A stretch of DNA of 64,000 bases from Amycolatopsis sp. FDAARGOS 1241 (lineage in GTDB: Bacteria > Actinomycetota > Actinomycetes > Mycobacteriales > Pseudonocardiaceae): NCBI RefSeq assembly GCF_016889705.1, contig NZ_CP069526.1, positions 4,650,001 to 4,714,000 of the forward strand. The letters run 5' to 3'. The notes under the pieces are model-generated. The model saw only the letters and a program-made list of their open reading frames with translations, was not told the DNA's origin and ran no database searches. Position numbers and translations under genes: made by a program. Positions 25,201 through 33,580 of this stretch are shown here, piece by piece (position 1 is the first letter of the stretch; each line of letters opens with the position of its first letter).

Positions 25201-25322
25201 CAGTGGCAGTCGACCGTCGGGTGCGTTGCACCTGTCTCGCGGAGGTAGGCGGCGGAGAGTCGAGTGGTGCTGCGCGCCGAGTTCGGAAACCCACGTCCGA
25301 TGGGGCTGAGCATCACGGTGGC

Positions 25323-26621
25323 CTACACCGAATAACCCGGGAAGAGACCGTGTGGATCGACGCGCTGTTTCAGGTCGGCGAGGCGCCGGCGGGTTGCTGG
25401 GGGAAACGCCAGGTCGGCGATCGCGCGGTCGCCGTCCGCGTCGAAGTTGACGTAGGCACCGGTGAAGCGGCGGGCCAGGGGTGCGATCGACTCGTCGAGC
25501 GTCACGACGTTGCCGGCGCCCCAGACGGCGCCGACGATCATCGCGGACTGGTGGCGGTGGGCGAAGGCGGTGGCGTCCTCGTCGACGTCGCCGATCGCGC
25601 CGCCGAGGGCGCGGATCTGGACCAGCAGCCCGGGGGTCGCCGCCAGGCCGAACACCCGGCGCTCGACCTCGTCGTCCAGCTTGTCCACGAAACCGTTGCG
25701 GACGAACGAATCCTGCTGCCCGACGTTCGGGTGTTCGTGCGCGACCGGCACCAGCGCGCGGTAGGGCATCAGCTGGGCGGTGCTGTCGCGCACGGGGCCG
25801 AGGTCGCCGAGTGGCCGGAAGACCCGTGACGCCGTCGGGGGATCGTCGCCCGCATACACGGCGGTGAGCTGAGCGATCGCTGTTCCTCTGCGGCCACCGA
25901 AGAGCGTCATCGTCGCGGTGAGTTCCCGGGAAGCGGTGCGCAGGTACTCGTCCCACGCGACCAGCGAGCTGCGGGCGTCGCTGACCTCGATCTGCAGCTG
26001 CGCCACCGCGACCCTGGTGATCTCCACCGCTTCGAACACGAACGCGGTGACGATCGCGAGCGTTCCCCCGGCGCCGCGAAGGCCCCAGAACAGTTCGGGG
26101 TCGCGTTCCGCGTCGAGGGTGGTGATCGTCCCGTCGGCCAGCACGACCTCGGCGGCTCGCAGCCGGTCGATGGTCAGCCCGAACTTGCGCACCAGCCAGC
26201 CGATCCCGCCCGCGGTGGCCAGGCCGCCGACCCCGACGTTCCCGTGGTCACCCGAGCTGAGCGCGAGGCCGTGCTCGGCGAGGGTCCTTGCGACGCGGCC
26301 CCACCGGGCGCCCGCCTCGATGCGGACCAACCGGGCGGCCCGGTCGACGACGTCCACGCGGGGCAGGCCGGACAGGTCGATCACGATCCCGCCGTCGTTG
26401 GACGAGCGCCCGGACAGCGAGTGGCCACCGCTGCGCACCGCGAGCGGCAGGCCCGTGTCGTGCACCACCGAAAGCGCGGCGCGGACTTCTTCGGGCGTGC
26501 GCACCACGATGACCGCGGCGGGCGAGTGGACTCTGGTGTAGGTCGAGCGCAGCAGCCGGTACTCGGGGCTACCGGGCCGGACCACGCGGCCGGCCAGCGC
26601 CGGCGGAACCGTGATCTTCAT
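25323..26621 (-). CDS. BBE-type FAD-linked oxidoreductase
   Basis: Protein of 432 residues. The PCMH FAD domain has VRSGGHSLSGRSSNDGGIVI near 65; its His is the expected site of covalent FAD. GNVGVGGLATAGGIGWLVRK follows, without the second cysteine attachment seen in bicovalent members. The substrate domain ends with DPHGLFPGYSV, a divergent BBE motif. Members oxidise sugars, alkaloids or polyketides; the substrate here is unknown. The ATG at 26621 overlaps the stop of the LLM gene by 4 bases. Confidence 0.87.
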   Translation of the reverse strand: MKITVPPALAGRVVRPGSPEYRLLRSTYTRVHSPAAVIVVRTPEEVRAALSVVHDTGLPLAVRSGGHSLSGRSSNDGGIVIDLSGLPRVDVVDRAARLVRIEAGARWGRVARTLAEHGLALSSGDHGNVGVGGLATAGGIGWLVRKFGLTIDRLRAAEVVLADGTITTLDAERDPELFWGLRGAGGTLAIVTAFVFEAVEITRVAVAQLQIEVSDARSSLVAWDEYLRTASRELTATMTLFGGRRGTAIAQLTAVYAGDDPPTASRVFRPLGDLGPVRDSTAQLMPYRALVPVAHEHPNVGQQDSFVRNGFVDKLDDEVERRVFGLAATPGLLVQIRALGGAIGDVDEDATAFAHRHQSAMIVGAVWGAGNVVTLDESIAPLARRFTGAYVNFDADGDRAIADLAFPPATRRRLADLKQRVDPHGLFPGYSV

Positions 26622-27523
26622 CGGGGCGCCACCGCGGTTCGTGCTGCGAGTGCCTCGCGGACCCGCGGGATGACCTCGTTGCCGAACACCGCGGTCTGGT
26701 GGGCCGGATCGGTCATCGGCCAGAACACGAACCCGTCGAAACCGAGGCGGCCGGCCCAGTCGACGAGCCACTCGACCCAGGCTTCGACCGGTCCGGCGAG
26801 GTCCGCGGCGCCCGGCCGGCCGACGACGCCCTGCACGTTGTAGATCCGCCGGATGCTCGCCGGGTCCCGGCCGGCCGCGACGGCGGCGTCGTCGATCAGG
26901 GAGTTCAGGCGCGGCACCATCCCCGGCTTGAGGGAGGAGCTGCCCGGAGACAGCCACCCGTCCGCGGCCCGTCCGATCACCCCGAGCATCTTCCGCATCC
27001 GGCCACCCACCCACAGCGGCACGGATGCGGCGGGGCCGCCGCGGTACCCGCGCACGTCGAACTGGTCGGTGTGCAGCTTCACGATGTCACCGCGCAACGC
27101 CGTGCGCATCAGCTCGATCGACTGCTCCGCGTAGGCGATCATCGCCGGCCCGGACCGGTCGATGCCGCCCATCGCCGGGATCGGCCCACCGGATGCCCCG
27201 GCACCGACCCCGCAGACGAGGCGGCCACCGAGCAATCGCGACAGCGTCGCGGCGGATTTCGCGAGCATCGCCGGCGTCCGGAGCCCGAGGTTGGCGACGT
27301 TCGGCGTGTACGCGATCGAGCGCGTGTTCGCCGCGAGGTACGCGATGAGTGTCCACGTGTCGTAGAACCGCGCCTGGTAGGGGTGGTCCTGGATGCCGAT
27401 CAGGTCGAACCCGCTGTCCTCGGCCACCCGCGCCAGGGCGACGAGCTCGTCCGCGGGCACGGCAACCGGATCGACGTTCACTCCGAACGTCACGGTCCGC
27501 CCCGCTGTGTTCGCTTCGGTCAT
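26618..27523 (-). CDS. LLM-class flavin/F420-dependent oxidoreductase
   Basis: Protein of 301 residues, starting MTEANTAGRTVTFGVNVDPV behind GAAGGAGA. Family features are SGFDLIGIQDHPYQARFYDT near 40, LGLRTPAMLAKSAATLSRL near 85 and GRLVCGVGAGAS near 110. The His in DHPYQ and the fold fit F420-dependent members, but the cofactor is not proved. It precedes the FAD-linked oxidoreductase in a two-gene operon divergent from an HxlR regulator. Confidence 0.86.
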   Translation of the reverse strand: MTEANTAGRTVTFGVNVDPVAVPADELVALARVAEDSGFDLIGIQDHPYQARFYDTWTLIAYLAANTRSIAYTPNVANLGLRTPAMLAKSAATLSRLLGGRLVCGVGAGASGGPIPAMGGIDRSGPAMIAYAEQSIELMRTALRGDIVKLHTDQFDVRGYRGGPAASVPLWVGGRMRKMLGVIGRAADGWLSPGSSSLKPGMVPRLNSLIDDAAVAAGRDPASIRRIYNVQGVVGRPGAADLAGPVEAWVEWLVDWAGRLGFDGFVFWPMTDPAHQTAVFGNEVIPRVREALAARTAVAPR

Positions 27524-27587
27524 GGTGCTTCTCCTTCGTGAGCCGAAGCCCACGATCCGCACGGGAACCACACCTCGCAAACCCGAA

Positions 27588-27609
27588 GTAAGCGAGTTAC
27601 TATTGGTAA
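27588..27609. promoter_or_regulatory. HxlR operator/leaderless promoter in the divergent spacer
   Basis: GTAA-GCGAG-TTAC-TATTG-GTAA (27588-27609) gives two overlapping inverted repeats with 4-bp arms. TACTAT (27598-27603) is 6 bases before the GTG at 27610. A regulator bound here would cover its own promoter and could affect the LLM operon on the other strand. Confidence 0.5.
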
Positions 27610-27984
27610 GTGACGAGGAAACCAGCCACTTTCCGAGACGTGGGCAGCATCGACGACGCATCGTGCCGAGAGTTCCAGGGCAGCATCGAGCTCGTCGGTC
27701 GCAAGTGGAGCGCCGCGATCCTGCTCGCCCTGGCCCGCGGGGCGCAGCGGTTCGGTGAGCTGCACCACGCGGTCGACGGCATCTCCAGCCGGCTGCTGGC
27801 CGTGCGCCTCAAGGAGCTGGAGGAGGAAAAACTCCTCCAGCGGACCGTGATCCCGACCACGCCGGTCGAGATCCGCTACACCCTCACCGAGTCCGGCCGC
27901 GAATTGCTGGTCGGGCTGATGCCGCTGATCCACTGGCAGCAACGCTGGCGCGTGGGCTCCGAACGGCGAGCCGAGCAGGCCTGA
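27610..27984 (+). CDS. HxlR-family regulator
   Basis: Protein of 124 residues with the HxlR winged helix: SCREFQGSIELVGRKWSAAI with the conserved Cys near 19, FGELHHAVDGISSRLLAVRL as the recognition region, and YTLTESGRELL in the wing/C-terminal helix. Members sense aldehydes, quinones or electrophiles, often through that Cys. The GTG start at 27610 has no ribosome site and is probably leaderless. It is divergent from the LLM/FAD-oxidoreductase operon and is its likely regulator. Confidence 0.87.
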   Translation: MTRKPATFRDVGSIDDASCREFQGSIELVGRKWSAAILLALARGAQRFGELHHAVDGISSRLLAVRLKELEEEKLLQRTVIPTTPVEIRYTLTESGRELLVGLMPLIHWQQRWRVGSERRAEQA

Positions 27985-28017
27985 GACGACTTCGAGGGTG
28001 CGGTGCAGGATTTCCTT

Positions 28018-29724
28018 TCACATGTCCAGGACGAGGTCGGTGTGGGGGGTGGAGCAGCACAGCAGGGTCTGGCCCGCGGCCGGTGGCTCCAGTGGTGCCG
28101 GTGCGTAGTCGACCGAGCCGGACAGCACGGGGGTGAGGCAGGTCTGGCAGACGCCGGTGCGGCAGCTCCAGCGGGCGGGCACGTCGCAGGCTTCGGCGAA
28201 TTCGAGCAGGCTGCCGCCGGGGAAGGGGGCGGCGACGCCGCTGCGGGCGAAGGTCACGACGGGTCCGGTGCCGGGCGGCCCGGCCGGTGGGTGGGGTGGG
28301 CGGGTGGTCTGCCCGACGAGCCCGGGGTTGATGGCGTCGAGCGCGCCGAACAGTTCGGTGTGGATCCGCGCCGGGTCGAGTCCGGCCGAGGTCAGCGCGG
28401 CGGTCATGTCGGTCATGAACGCGGCCGGGCCGCAGACGTAGGCGGTGGCGTCGGCGGGCACGCCGAGCTCGGCCAGCGCGTCCTTGCTCAGCCGGCCCGC
28501 CCGGGCGCCGGCCAACCCGCGTTCGGCCTCGGTCGCCCGGCTGTAGAACACGTGTGAGCATCCGTTGCGCAGGGACGCCACCAGTTCGCTCGCTTCGTCG
28601 GCGAGCGGGTGCTCCTCCGGTCCGCGGGCGCCGTGGATCCACCACACCTCGCGTGCACTGCCGCGCGCCGCCAGGTCGTACAGCATCGCCAGCACCGGGG
28701 TGACGCCGATGCCCGCCGACACCAGCAGCACCGGACCGGTGCCGTCGCCGAGCACGAAGTCCCCGCGCGGGGCCGCGACGTCCAGCACCGCGCCGGCCGG
28801 CACCTGTGTCGTGAGGTACGTGCTCGCCACACCTTCGCGTTTGACACTGATCCGGTAACCGTCCGGCCCCGGCGCGGACGAGAGCGAGTAGCTGCGCACC
28901 GGCGCCGGTTGCGCAGCGCCCGCGACGCGGACCGTCAGGTACTGGCCCGCGCGCGCCGCAGGCAGCGCACCGCCGTCCGCGGCTTCGAGATACACCGACG
29001 ACACCGTGGCGCTTTCGGGCTCCACCGCGGTCACCCGCAGCCGCCGGAACCCGTCCCACGCCGGGCCCGCCGACTCCGCGTCCACGGCCAGCAGATCCTC
29101 GAACGACTGCCGCCAGCCCGGGCTCAGCGCCGGGATCTCGGCGGCAACCTTGAGCTTCTCCCGGTCCTTGCCCGGCAGGTACAGCAACGCATCCGTGTCG
29201 GCCACGCTCAGCGCACCGGGGCCCGTGCGGGTCTTGACGATCTCGTCGCCCGCCGAGACGTGGCCTTCGCGCAGCACCCGGAAGTAGAACCCGGGCCGGT
29301 GGTGGGCCACCAGCAACGCCGGCAACTCCGGCTCCCCCATCCGCAGGCCGACGCGATAACACGTCACCCGCGGCTGCGTCACCTCGAACTCGGCCTCACC
29401 GATGCGATAACGATCCCCGATGCACACCTCGTCATCCGCCAGGCCCTCGACGGTGAAGTTCTCCCCGAACGACCCGTACTCCAGCCCCCCACGGCCGAAA
29501 TACCTCTCCCAATGCCGGTACGAGCCGAGCTGATACACCAACACCGCCCGCTGCTCACCACCGTGACCGGCCGTGTCCCCCTGCCCGTCACCGTCGATGT
29601 TCAACCGCCGCACCATCGCCGGCCCCCCGACCGGACGCTTCCACACTCCCGTGTGGACAGTCCTGCCCTCCCAGGACACCTCCTTCGGCAGCCCGACGTT
29701 CACCGACAGCACCATCGCGGTCAT
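28018..29724 (-). CDS. MOSC domain fused to ferredoxin-NADP reductase and 2Fe-2S ferredoxin domains
   Basis: Protein of 568 residues. Residues 1-165 are a YiiM-like MOSC domain with GDTAGHGGEQRAVLVYQL and the conserved Cys in PRVTCYRVGLRMG. A short 3-alpha linker follows. The FAD part is about 225-330 with VRSYSLSSAPG. The NAD part has LLVSAGIGVTPVLAML and AYVCGPAAFM. A C-terminal plant-type ferredoxin has ACDVPARWSCRTGVCQTC and a final LLCCS. This is a self-contained molybdenum cofactor/electron-transfer enzyme, probably reducing N-hydroxylated or similar compounds. The ATG overlaps the upstream DUF427 stop by one base. Confidence 0.88.
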   Translation of the reverse strand: MTAMVLSVNVGLPKEVSWEGRTVHTGVWKRPVGGPAMVRRLNIDGDGQGDTAGHGGEQRAVLVYQLGSYRHWERYFGRGGLEYGSFGENFTVEGLADDEVCIGDRYRIGEAEFEVTQPRVTCYRVGLRMGEPELPALLVAHHRPGFYFRVLREGHVSAGDEIVKTRTGPGALSVADTDALLYLPGKDREKLKVAAEIPALSPGWRQSFEDLLAVDAESAGPAWDGFRRLRVTAVEPESATVSSVYLEAADGGALPAARAGQYLTVRVAGAAQPAPVRSYSLSSAPGPDGYRISVKREGVASTYLTTQVPAGAVLDVAAPRGDFVLGDGTGPVLLVSAGIGVTPVLAMLYDLAARGSAREVWWIHGARGPEEHPLADEASELVASLRNGCSHVFYSRATEAERGLAGARAGRLSKDALAELGVPADATAYVCGPAAFMTDMTAALTSAGLDPARIHTELFGALDAINPGLVGQTTRPPHPPAGPPGTGPVVTFARSGVAAPFPGGSLLEFAEACDVPARWSCRTGVCQTCLTPVLSGSVDYAPAPLEPPAAGQTLLCCSTPHTDLVLDM

Positions 29725-30578
29725 CACTTCACCTCGTCGAGGGTCAGGTCGCGGTCGATGCCGTGGGCGACCACCGTCTGACCGGGTTCCAGCCGCAGGC
29801 GGACGCCGTCGAGGTGCACCTGCACGTTGTCCGGCTCGAACGACACGAACCCGGACACCTGCTGCACCCCCGGCCACGCGTTCTCGTAGGACCACGCGGC
29901 GCGGCGCTCGCCGGCGATGTCGAAGTAGCTGCAGATTCCCTTGTACGGGCAGAAAGTCTGGCCCTTCGCGGGCGCGAGTACCGAGAAGTCGACGTCGTCG
30001 CGGGGCACGTACCAGCGTGGTGCGAAACCGGATTCGTACACCGCCAGCGGCCGGGTGCTGTCGGCGACGACCCGGTCTTCGTGGTGCACCCTCAGGTGCC
30101 GGCTCGTCTTGCGGATGTCGATGCGGTGGTAGGGATCGGCGGCGTGCCCGACCACGCGTTCGTCCTCCTCGTAGAACGCGTCCATCGCGCGCCACGCGAA
30201 GGCGACGCGGCCGCGGAGTTCGACCGCGTGGGCGGGCAGCTCGACGTGCTCGTACGCCGCGCGCTGCTTGACGGCGTCCCCGGCACCGACCGTGTACCAC
30301 GCCGTCGGCCCGAAGTCGCGGTGGCGAGTGGTGTGGTCGGTCGGCTCCAGCACACCGTCGGCGACATCGCCGAGGGGGAAGTAGGCGACCGGGTACCGGC
30401 CGGGTTCGTGCAGGAGCACCACGTCTTCGCTGTCGGCGATCCACGTTCCGCCGAACCGCACGCGCATCCGGCGGCGCAGCGGCTCGGCGAACGGCATCCG
30501 CTCGGGCAGCGGATCCGGGACGAGGAACCGCCCGACCGCGCCGGGTGCGAGCGGTCCTTGCTGCCAGGACAGGCCCAT
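29724..30578 (-). CDS. Double DUF427 domain protein
   Basis: Protein of 284 residues with two DUF427 repeats. The first includes RMRVRFGGTWIADSEDVVLL and YPVAYFPLGDV; the second includes STRPLAVYESGFAPRWYVP and FCPYKGICSYFDIAG. The fold is a small beta barrel of unknown function. The ATG at 30578 follows AAGGAAGGA. It is first in an operon with the MOSC-reductase fusion, so a linked redox role is suggested but unproved. Confidence 0.85.
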   Translation of the reverse strand: MGLSWQQGPLAPGAVGRFLVPDPLPERMPFAEPLRRRMRVRFGGTWIADSEDVVLLHEPGRYPVAYFPLGDVADGVLEPTDHTTRHRDFGPTAWYTVGAGDAVKQRAAYEHVELPAHAVELRGRVAFAWRAMDAFYEEDERVVGHAADPYHRIDIRKTSRHLRVHHEDRVVADSTRPLAVYESGFAPRWYVPRDDVDFSVLAPAKGQTFCPYKGICSYFDIAGERRAAWSYENAWPGVQQVSGFVSFEPDNVQVHLDGVRLRLEPGQTVVAHGIDRDLTLDEVK

Positions 30579-30646
30579 CGGTTCCTTCCTTTCCACTTCG
30601 CCGGACACCCCACTCTGCTGCACGCGCCACGCGGGACGCATCCGCC

Positions 30647-30680
30647 AGTGGCTAGCCACTCGGCGAGGTACGGTGGGCCG
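30647..30680. promoter_or_regulatory. 14-bp perfect palindrome and promoter in divergent spacer
   Basis: AGTGGCTAGCCACT (30647-30660) is a perfect palindrome between the divergent DUF427-MOSC operon and the first LAL gene. TACGGT (30669-30674) lies 6 bases before the GTG at 30681, and the palindrome covers the expected -35 position. It is a candidate binding site for the LAL regulator or another dimer. Confidence 0.5.
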
Positions 30681-33443
30681 GTGCGGATGCCGTCGGACTC
30701 GTCCGGTGCACGGCGCGGAGCGGAACTGGTCGGCCGGCGCGCCGAATGCGCGGTGCTCGACGCACTCGCAGCCGACGTTCGCGCGGGCCGCAGCCGCACA
30801 TTGGTGGTGCACGGCGAACCCGGTATCGGCAAGACCGCGCTGCTGGGGCATCTCGCCGGCGCGCCGGGCTGTCGCGTGGTGGCAGGTGGCGGCGTCCAGT
30901 CGGAAATGGAGGTCGCCTACGCCGGGCTGCACCAGGTGTGCGCGCCGCTGCTCCGCCACCTCGGCGAGCTGCCGGAACCGCAACGCGCGGCACTGGGCGC
31001 GGTGTTCGGGATCAGCGCCGGGCCGGCACCCGATCGGCTGCTGGTGAGCCTTGCCGTGCTGAGCCTGTTCTCCGCGGCCGCCGAGCACGGGCCGCTGCTC
31101 TGCCTCATCGACGACCAGCAGTGGCTCGACCGCACGTCGGCGCAGGTCCTCGCGTTCGTGGCGCGAAGGCTCGGCGCCGAAGCCGTCGGGTTGGTGTTCG
31201 CGACTCGCGACGCCGGTGGTGACCTCGCGAAGCTGCCGCGCCTGCGCGTCGACGGCCTGCGCCCGGCCGACGCCCGGGCCCTGCTCGACGAGGTGCTCCC
31301 GGGCCCGATCGACGCCCGCGTGCGCGACCAGCTCGTGGCCGAGACCGACGGCAACCCGCTCGCGCTCCTGGAACTCCCCCTCGGCCTGACTCCGGCCGAG
31401 CTGGCCGGCGGGTTCGGGCTCCCCGGCGCGACGCCGTTGCCGGGCAGCATCGAAGAGGCCTTCGGCCGGCGATACCGCGCGCTCACCGCGCCCGCTCGGC
31501 TCGTGCTGCTCACCGCGGCGAGTGATCCGTCGGGTGATCCCGCGCTCGTCCACCGCGCGATCGCCGGACTCGGGATCGAAGCCGGCGCCGCGACGATGGC
31601 GCACGAAGCGGGATTGGCCGTCTTCGGTACCCGGATCCGGTTCCGCCACCCCCTCGCGCGCTCCGCCGTCTACCGCTCGGCCACCCCGGCCGACCGGCTC
31701 CGCGTGCACCGCGCACTCGCCGATGCCACCGACCCGCGGGCCGACCCCGACCGCCGCGCCTGGCACCGCGCTCGGGCCGCACCCGGGCCCGACGAGGAAG
31801 TGGCCGCCGAACTGGAAAGGTCGGCGAATCGCGCCCGGGTCCGCGCCGGCCTCGCCGCGGCGGCCGCGTTCCTGCAGCAGGCGGCCCACCTGACTCCCGC
31901 CCCCGAACGACGAGTGGGTCGAGCGCTGTCCGCCGCGCACGCCGAACTGGCGGCCGGCGCGCTCGAGGCGACCGTCGACCTGCTCCTCCTCGCCGAGGCC
32001 GGGCCATCGACCGACTTCCAGCAGGCGGAGGCCGGCCTCATCCGGGCGCAGCTGGCCTTCGTCACGAACCGCGGCAGCGACGCGCCCCTCCTGCTGGTGA
32101 ACGCCGCCCGGCGGCTCGAATCGGTCGACCCTGAACTGTCGCGGGCGACCTACCTGGAAGCCCTGTATGCCGCGATCTTCGCCGGGCGCCTCGCCGGCCG
32201 GGGCGGGGACCTGCTGGAAGTCGCGCAGGCCGCGGGCGACGCGCCGCCCCCACGACACGAACGACGCGCGCCTGACCTCCTGCTCGACGGCCTGGCGGCG
32301 ACCATCAGGCACGGTTGTGCGGCCGGGTTCCCGGTCCTGCGTGAAGCGCTGCGGGGGTTCGATTCCGGCCTGACCGTCGAGGAGGAGCTCCACTGGCTGT
32401 ATCTGGCGAGCATCGTCGCGCTGCGGATCTGGGACGACGGCGCGTGGGACGCGCTGTCGGCCCGCCATCTCCACCTCGCGCGCGACACCGGCGCGCTGAG
32501 CGAGCTCCCCCTGGCGCTGACGTCGCGCTCGTACCTGCTGCTGTTCTCCGGTGACCTCGTCGCCGTGGCATCGCTGAGCGACGAGGTCCGCGCCATCGAG
32601 GAGCTGACAGGGAGCAACCTCGCCCCCTACGGCGCGCTGGGCCTGGCCGCGTTCCGCGGCGACGAGACGGTGGCGCGAATCGTGATCCGAGACGCCGTCG
32701 GCGACGTGACCAGCCGCGGCGAAGGGGTCGGGATCACGTTCGCGGAATGGGCGACGGCCGTGCTGGGCAACGGCCTCGGCCACTACGCCGAAGCGTTCGA
32801 AGCCGCGCTGCGCGCCGTCGAATACGACCACGATCCCGGGCAGCTGGTCTGGGTGCTGCCCGAACTGATCGAGGCCGCCGTGCGCAGCGATCACCACGAC
32901 CTCGCGCTCGACGCACATGCGCGCCTGGCCACCATGACGAGCGCCGCCCGCACCGACTGGGCGCTGGGCATGCAGCTGCGCGGCGAAGCCTTGCTGTCCA
33001 AAGGAAAAGTGGCCGGGGACCTCTACCGAGAGTCGCTCGAGCACCTCGCCCGCACGCGGATGCGCGTCCAGCTCGCCCGGACCCACTTGCTCTACGGCGA
33101 ATGGCTGCGCCGCGTTCGCCGGCACCTCGACGCGCGCGAACACCTGCGCACCGCCCACACCCAGCTCGACGCCATGGGCATCGGCGCCTTCGCGGACCGG
33201 GCCGCGCGCGAACTGCGCGCCGCGGGCAGCCCCGTCCGCAAGCGCGTCGACGCCTGCCGCTTCGACGAGCTGACCGCCCAGGAAGCCCAGATCGCCGCCA
33301 TGGCCCGCGACGGCCTGTCGAACCCGGAAATCGCGACGCGGCTGTTCATCAGCGCCCGCACCGTGCAGTACCACCTGCGCAAGGTGTTCACCAAACTCGG
33401 CGTCACCTCCCGCAGCCAGCTCGTCCAGGCGCTACCGCACTGA
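30681..33443 (+). CDS. Large LuxR-family (LAL) ATPase regulator 1
   Basis: Protein of about 920 residues. An N-terminal AAA-type ATPase has Walker A GEPGIGKT near 50 and LLCLIDDQQWLD near 140. A long helical TPR-like middle is followed by a C-terminal LuxR helix-turn-helix: ELTAQEAQIAAMARDGLSNP then EIATRLFISARTVQYHLRKV near 870-915. LAL proteins are activators gated by ATP and a small inducer. The GTG at 30681 is preferred because of the -10 box 6 bases upstream; an ATG at 30687 is possible. Divergent from the DUF427-MOSC operon. Closely similar in layout to the gene at 38306. Confidence 0.88.
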   Translation: MRMPSDSSGARRGAELVGRRAECAVLDALAADVRAGRSRTLVVHGEPGIGKTALLGHLAGAPGCRVVAGGGVQSEMEVAYAGLHQVCAPLLRHLGELPEPQRAALGAVFGISAGPAPDRLLVSLAVLSLFSAAAEHGPLLCLIDDQQWLDRTSAQVLAFVARRLGAEAVGLVFATRDAGGDLAKLPRLRVDGLRPADARALLDEVLPGPIDARVRDQLVAETDGNPLALLELPLGLTPAELAGGFGLPGATPLPGSIEEAFGRRYRALTAPARLVLLTAASDPSGDPALVHRAIAGLGIEAGAATMAHEAGLAVFGTRIRFRHPLARSAVYRSATPADRLRVHRALADATDPRADPDRRAWHRARAAPGPDEEVAAELERSANRARVRAGLAAAAAFLQQAAHLTPAPERRVGRALSAAHAELAAGALEATVDLLLLAEAGPSTDFQQAEAGLIRAQLAFVTNRGSDAPLLLVNAARRLESVDPELSRATYLEALYAAIFAGRLAGRGGDLLEVAQAAGDAPPPRHERRAPDLLLDGLAATIRHGCAAGFPVLREALRGFDSGLTVEEELHWLYLASIVALRIWDDGAWDALSARHLHLARDTGALSELPLALTSRSYLLLFSGDLVAVASLSDEVRAIEELTGSNLAPYGALGLAAFRGDETVARIVIRDAVGDVTSRGEGVGITFAEWATAVLGNGLGHYAEAFEAALRAVEYDHDPGQLVWVLPELIEAAVRSDHHDLALDAHARLATMTSAARTDWALGMQLRGEALLSKGKVAGDLYRESLEHLARTRMRVQLARTHLLYGEWLRRVRRHLDAREHLRTAHTQLDAMGIGAFADRAARELRAAGSPVRKRVDACRFDELTAQEAQIAAMARDGLSNPEIATRLFISARTVQYHLRKVFTKLGVTSRSQLVQALPH

Positions 33444-33580
33444 ACTCCGCCGAGTGCACGGACGCGCAAGACCCCCCGATGCCTGGTCCGAGGGCGGTGC
33501 GTGACGTCTCTTGACGGCCGCCTCCCGGGCAAACCGAAGGCCGGGTCCGACGCAGCGCCCCGGATCCGGCCGCCGGTCGG

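Noticed and set aside
29763..30680. Upstream extension of the first LAL regulator frame
   Set aside because: It is antisense to the DUF427 gene; LAL homology starts at about 30681 with a promoter just before it.
30579..33374. Minus-strand extension of the DUF427 frame through the LAL gene
   Set aside because: It is a shadow frame; the DUF427 start at 30578 has its own ribosome site and homology begins there.
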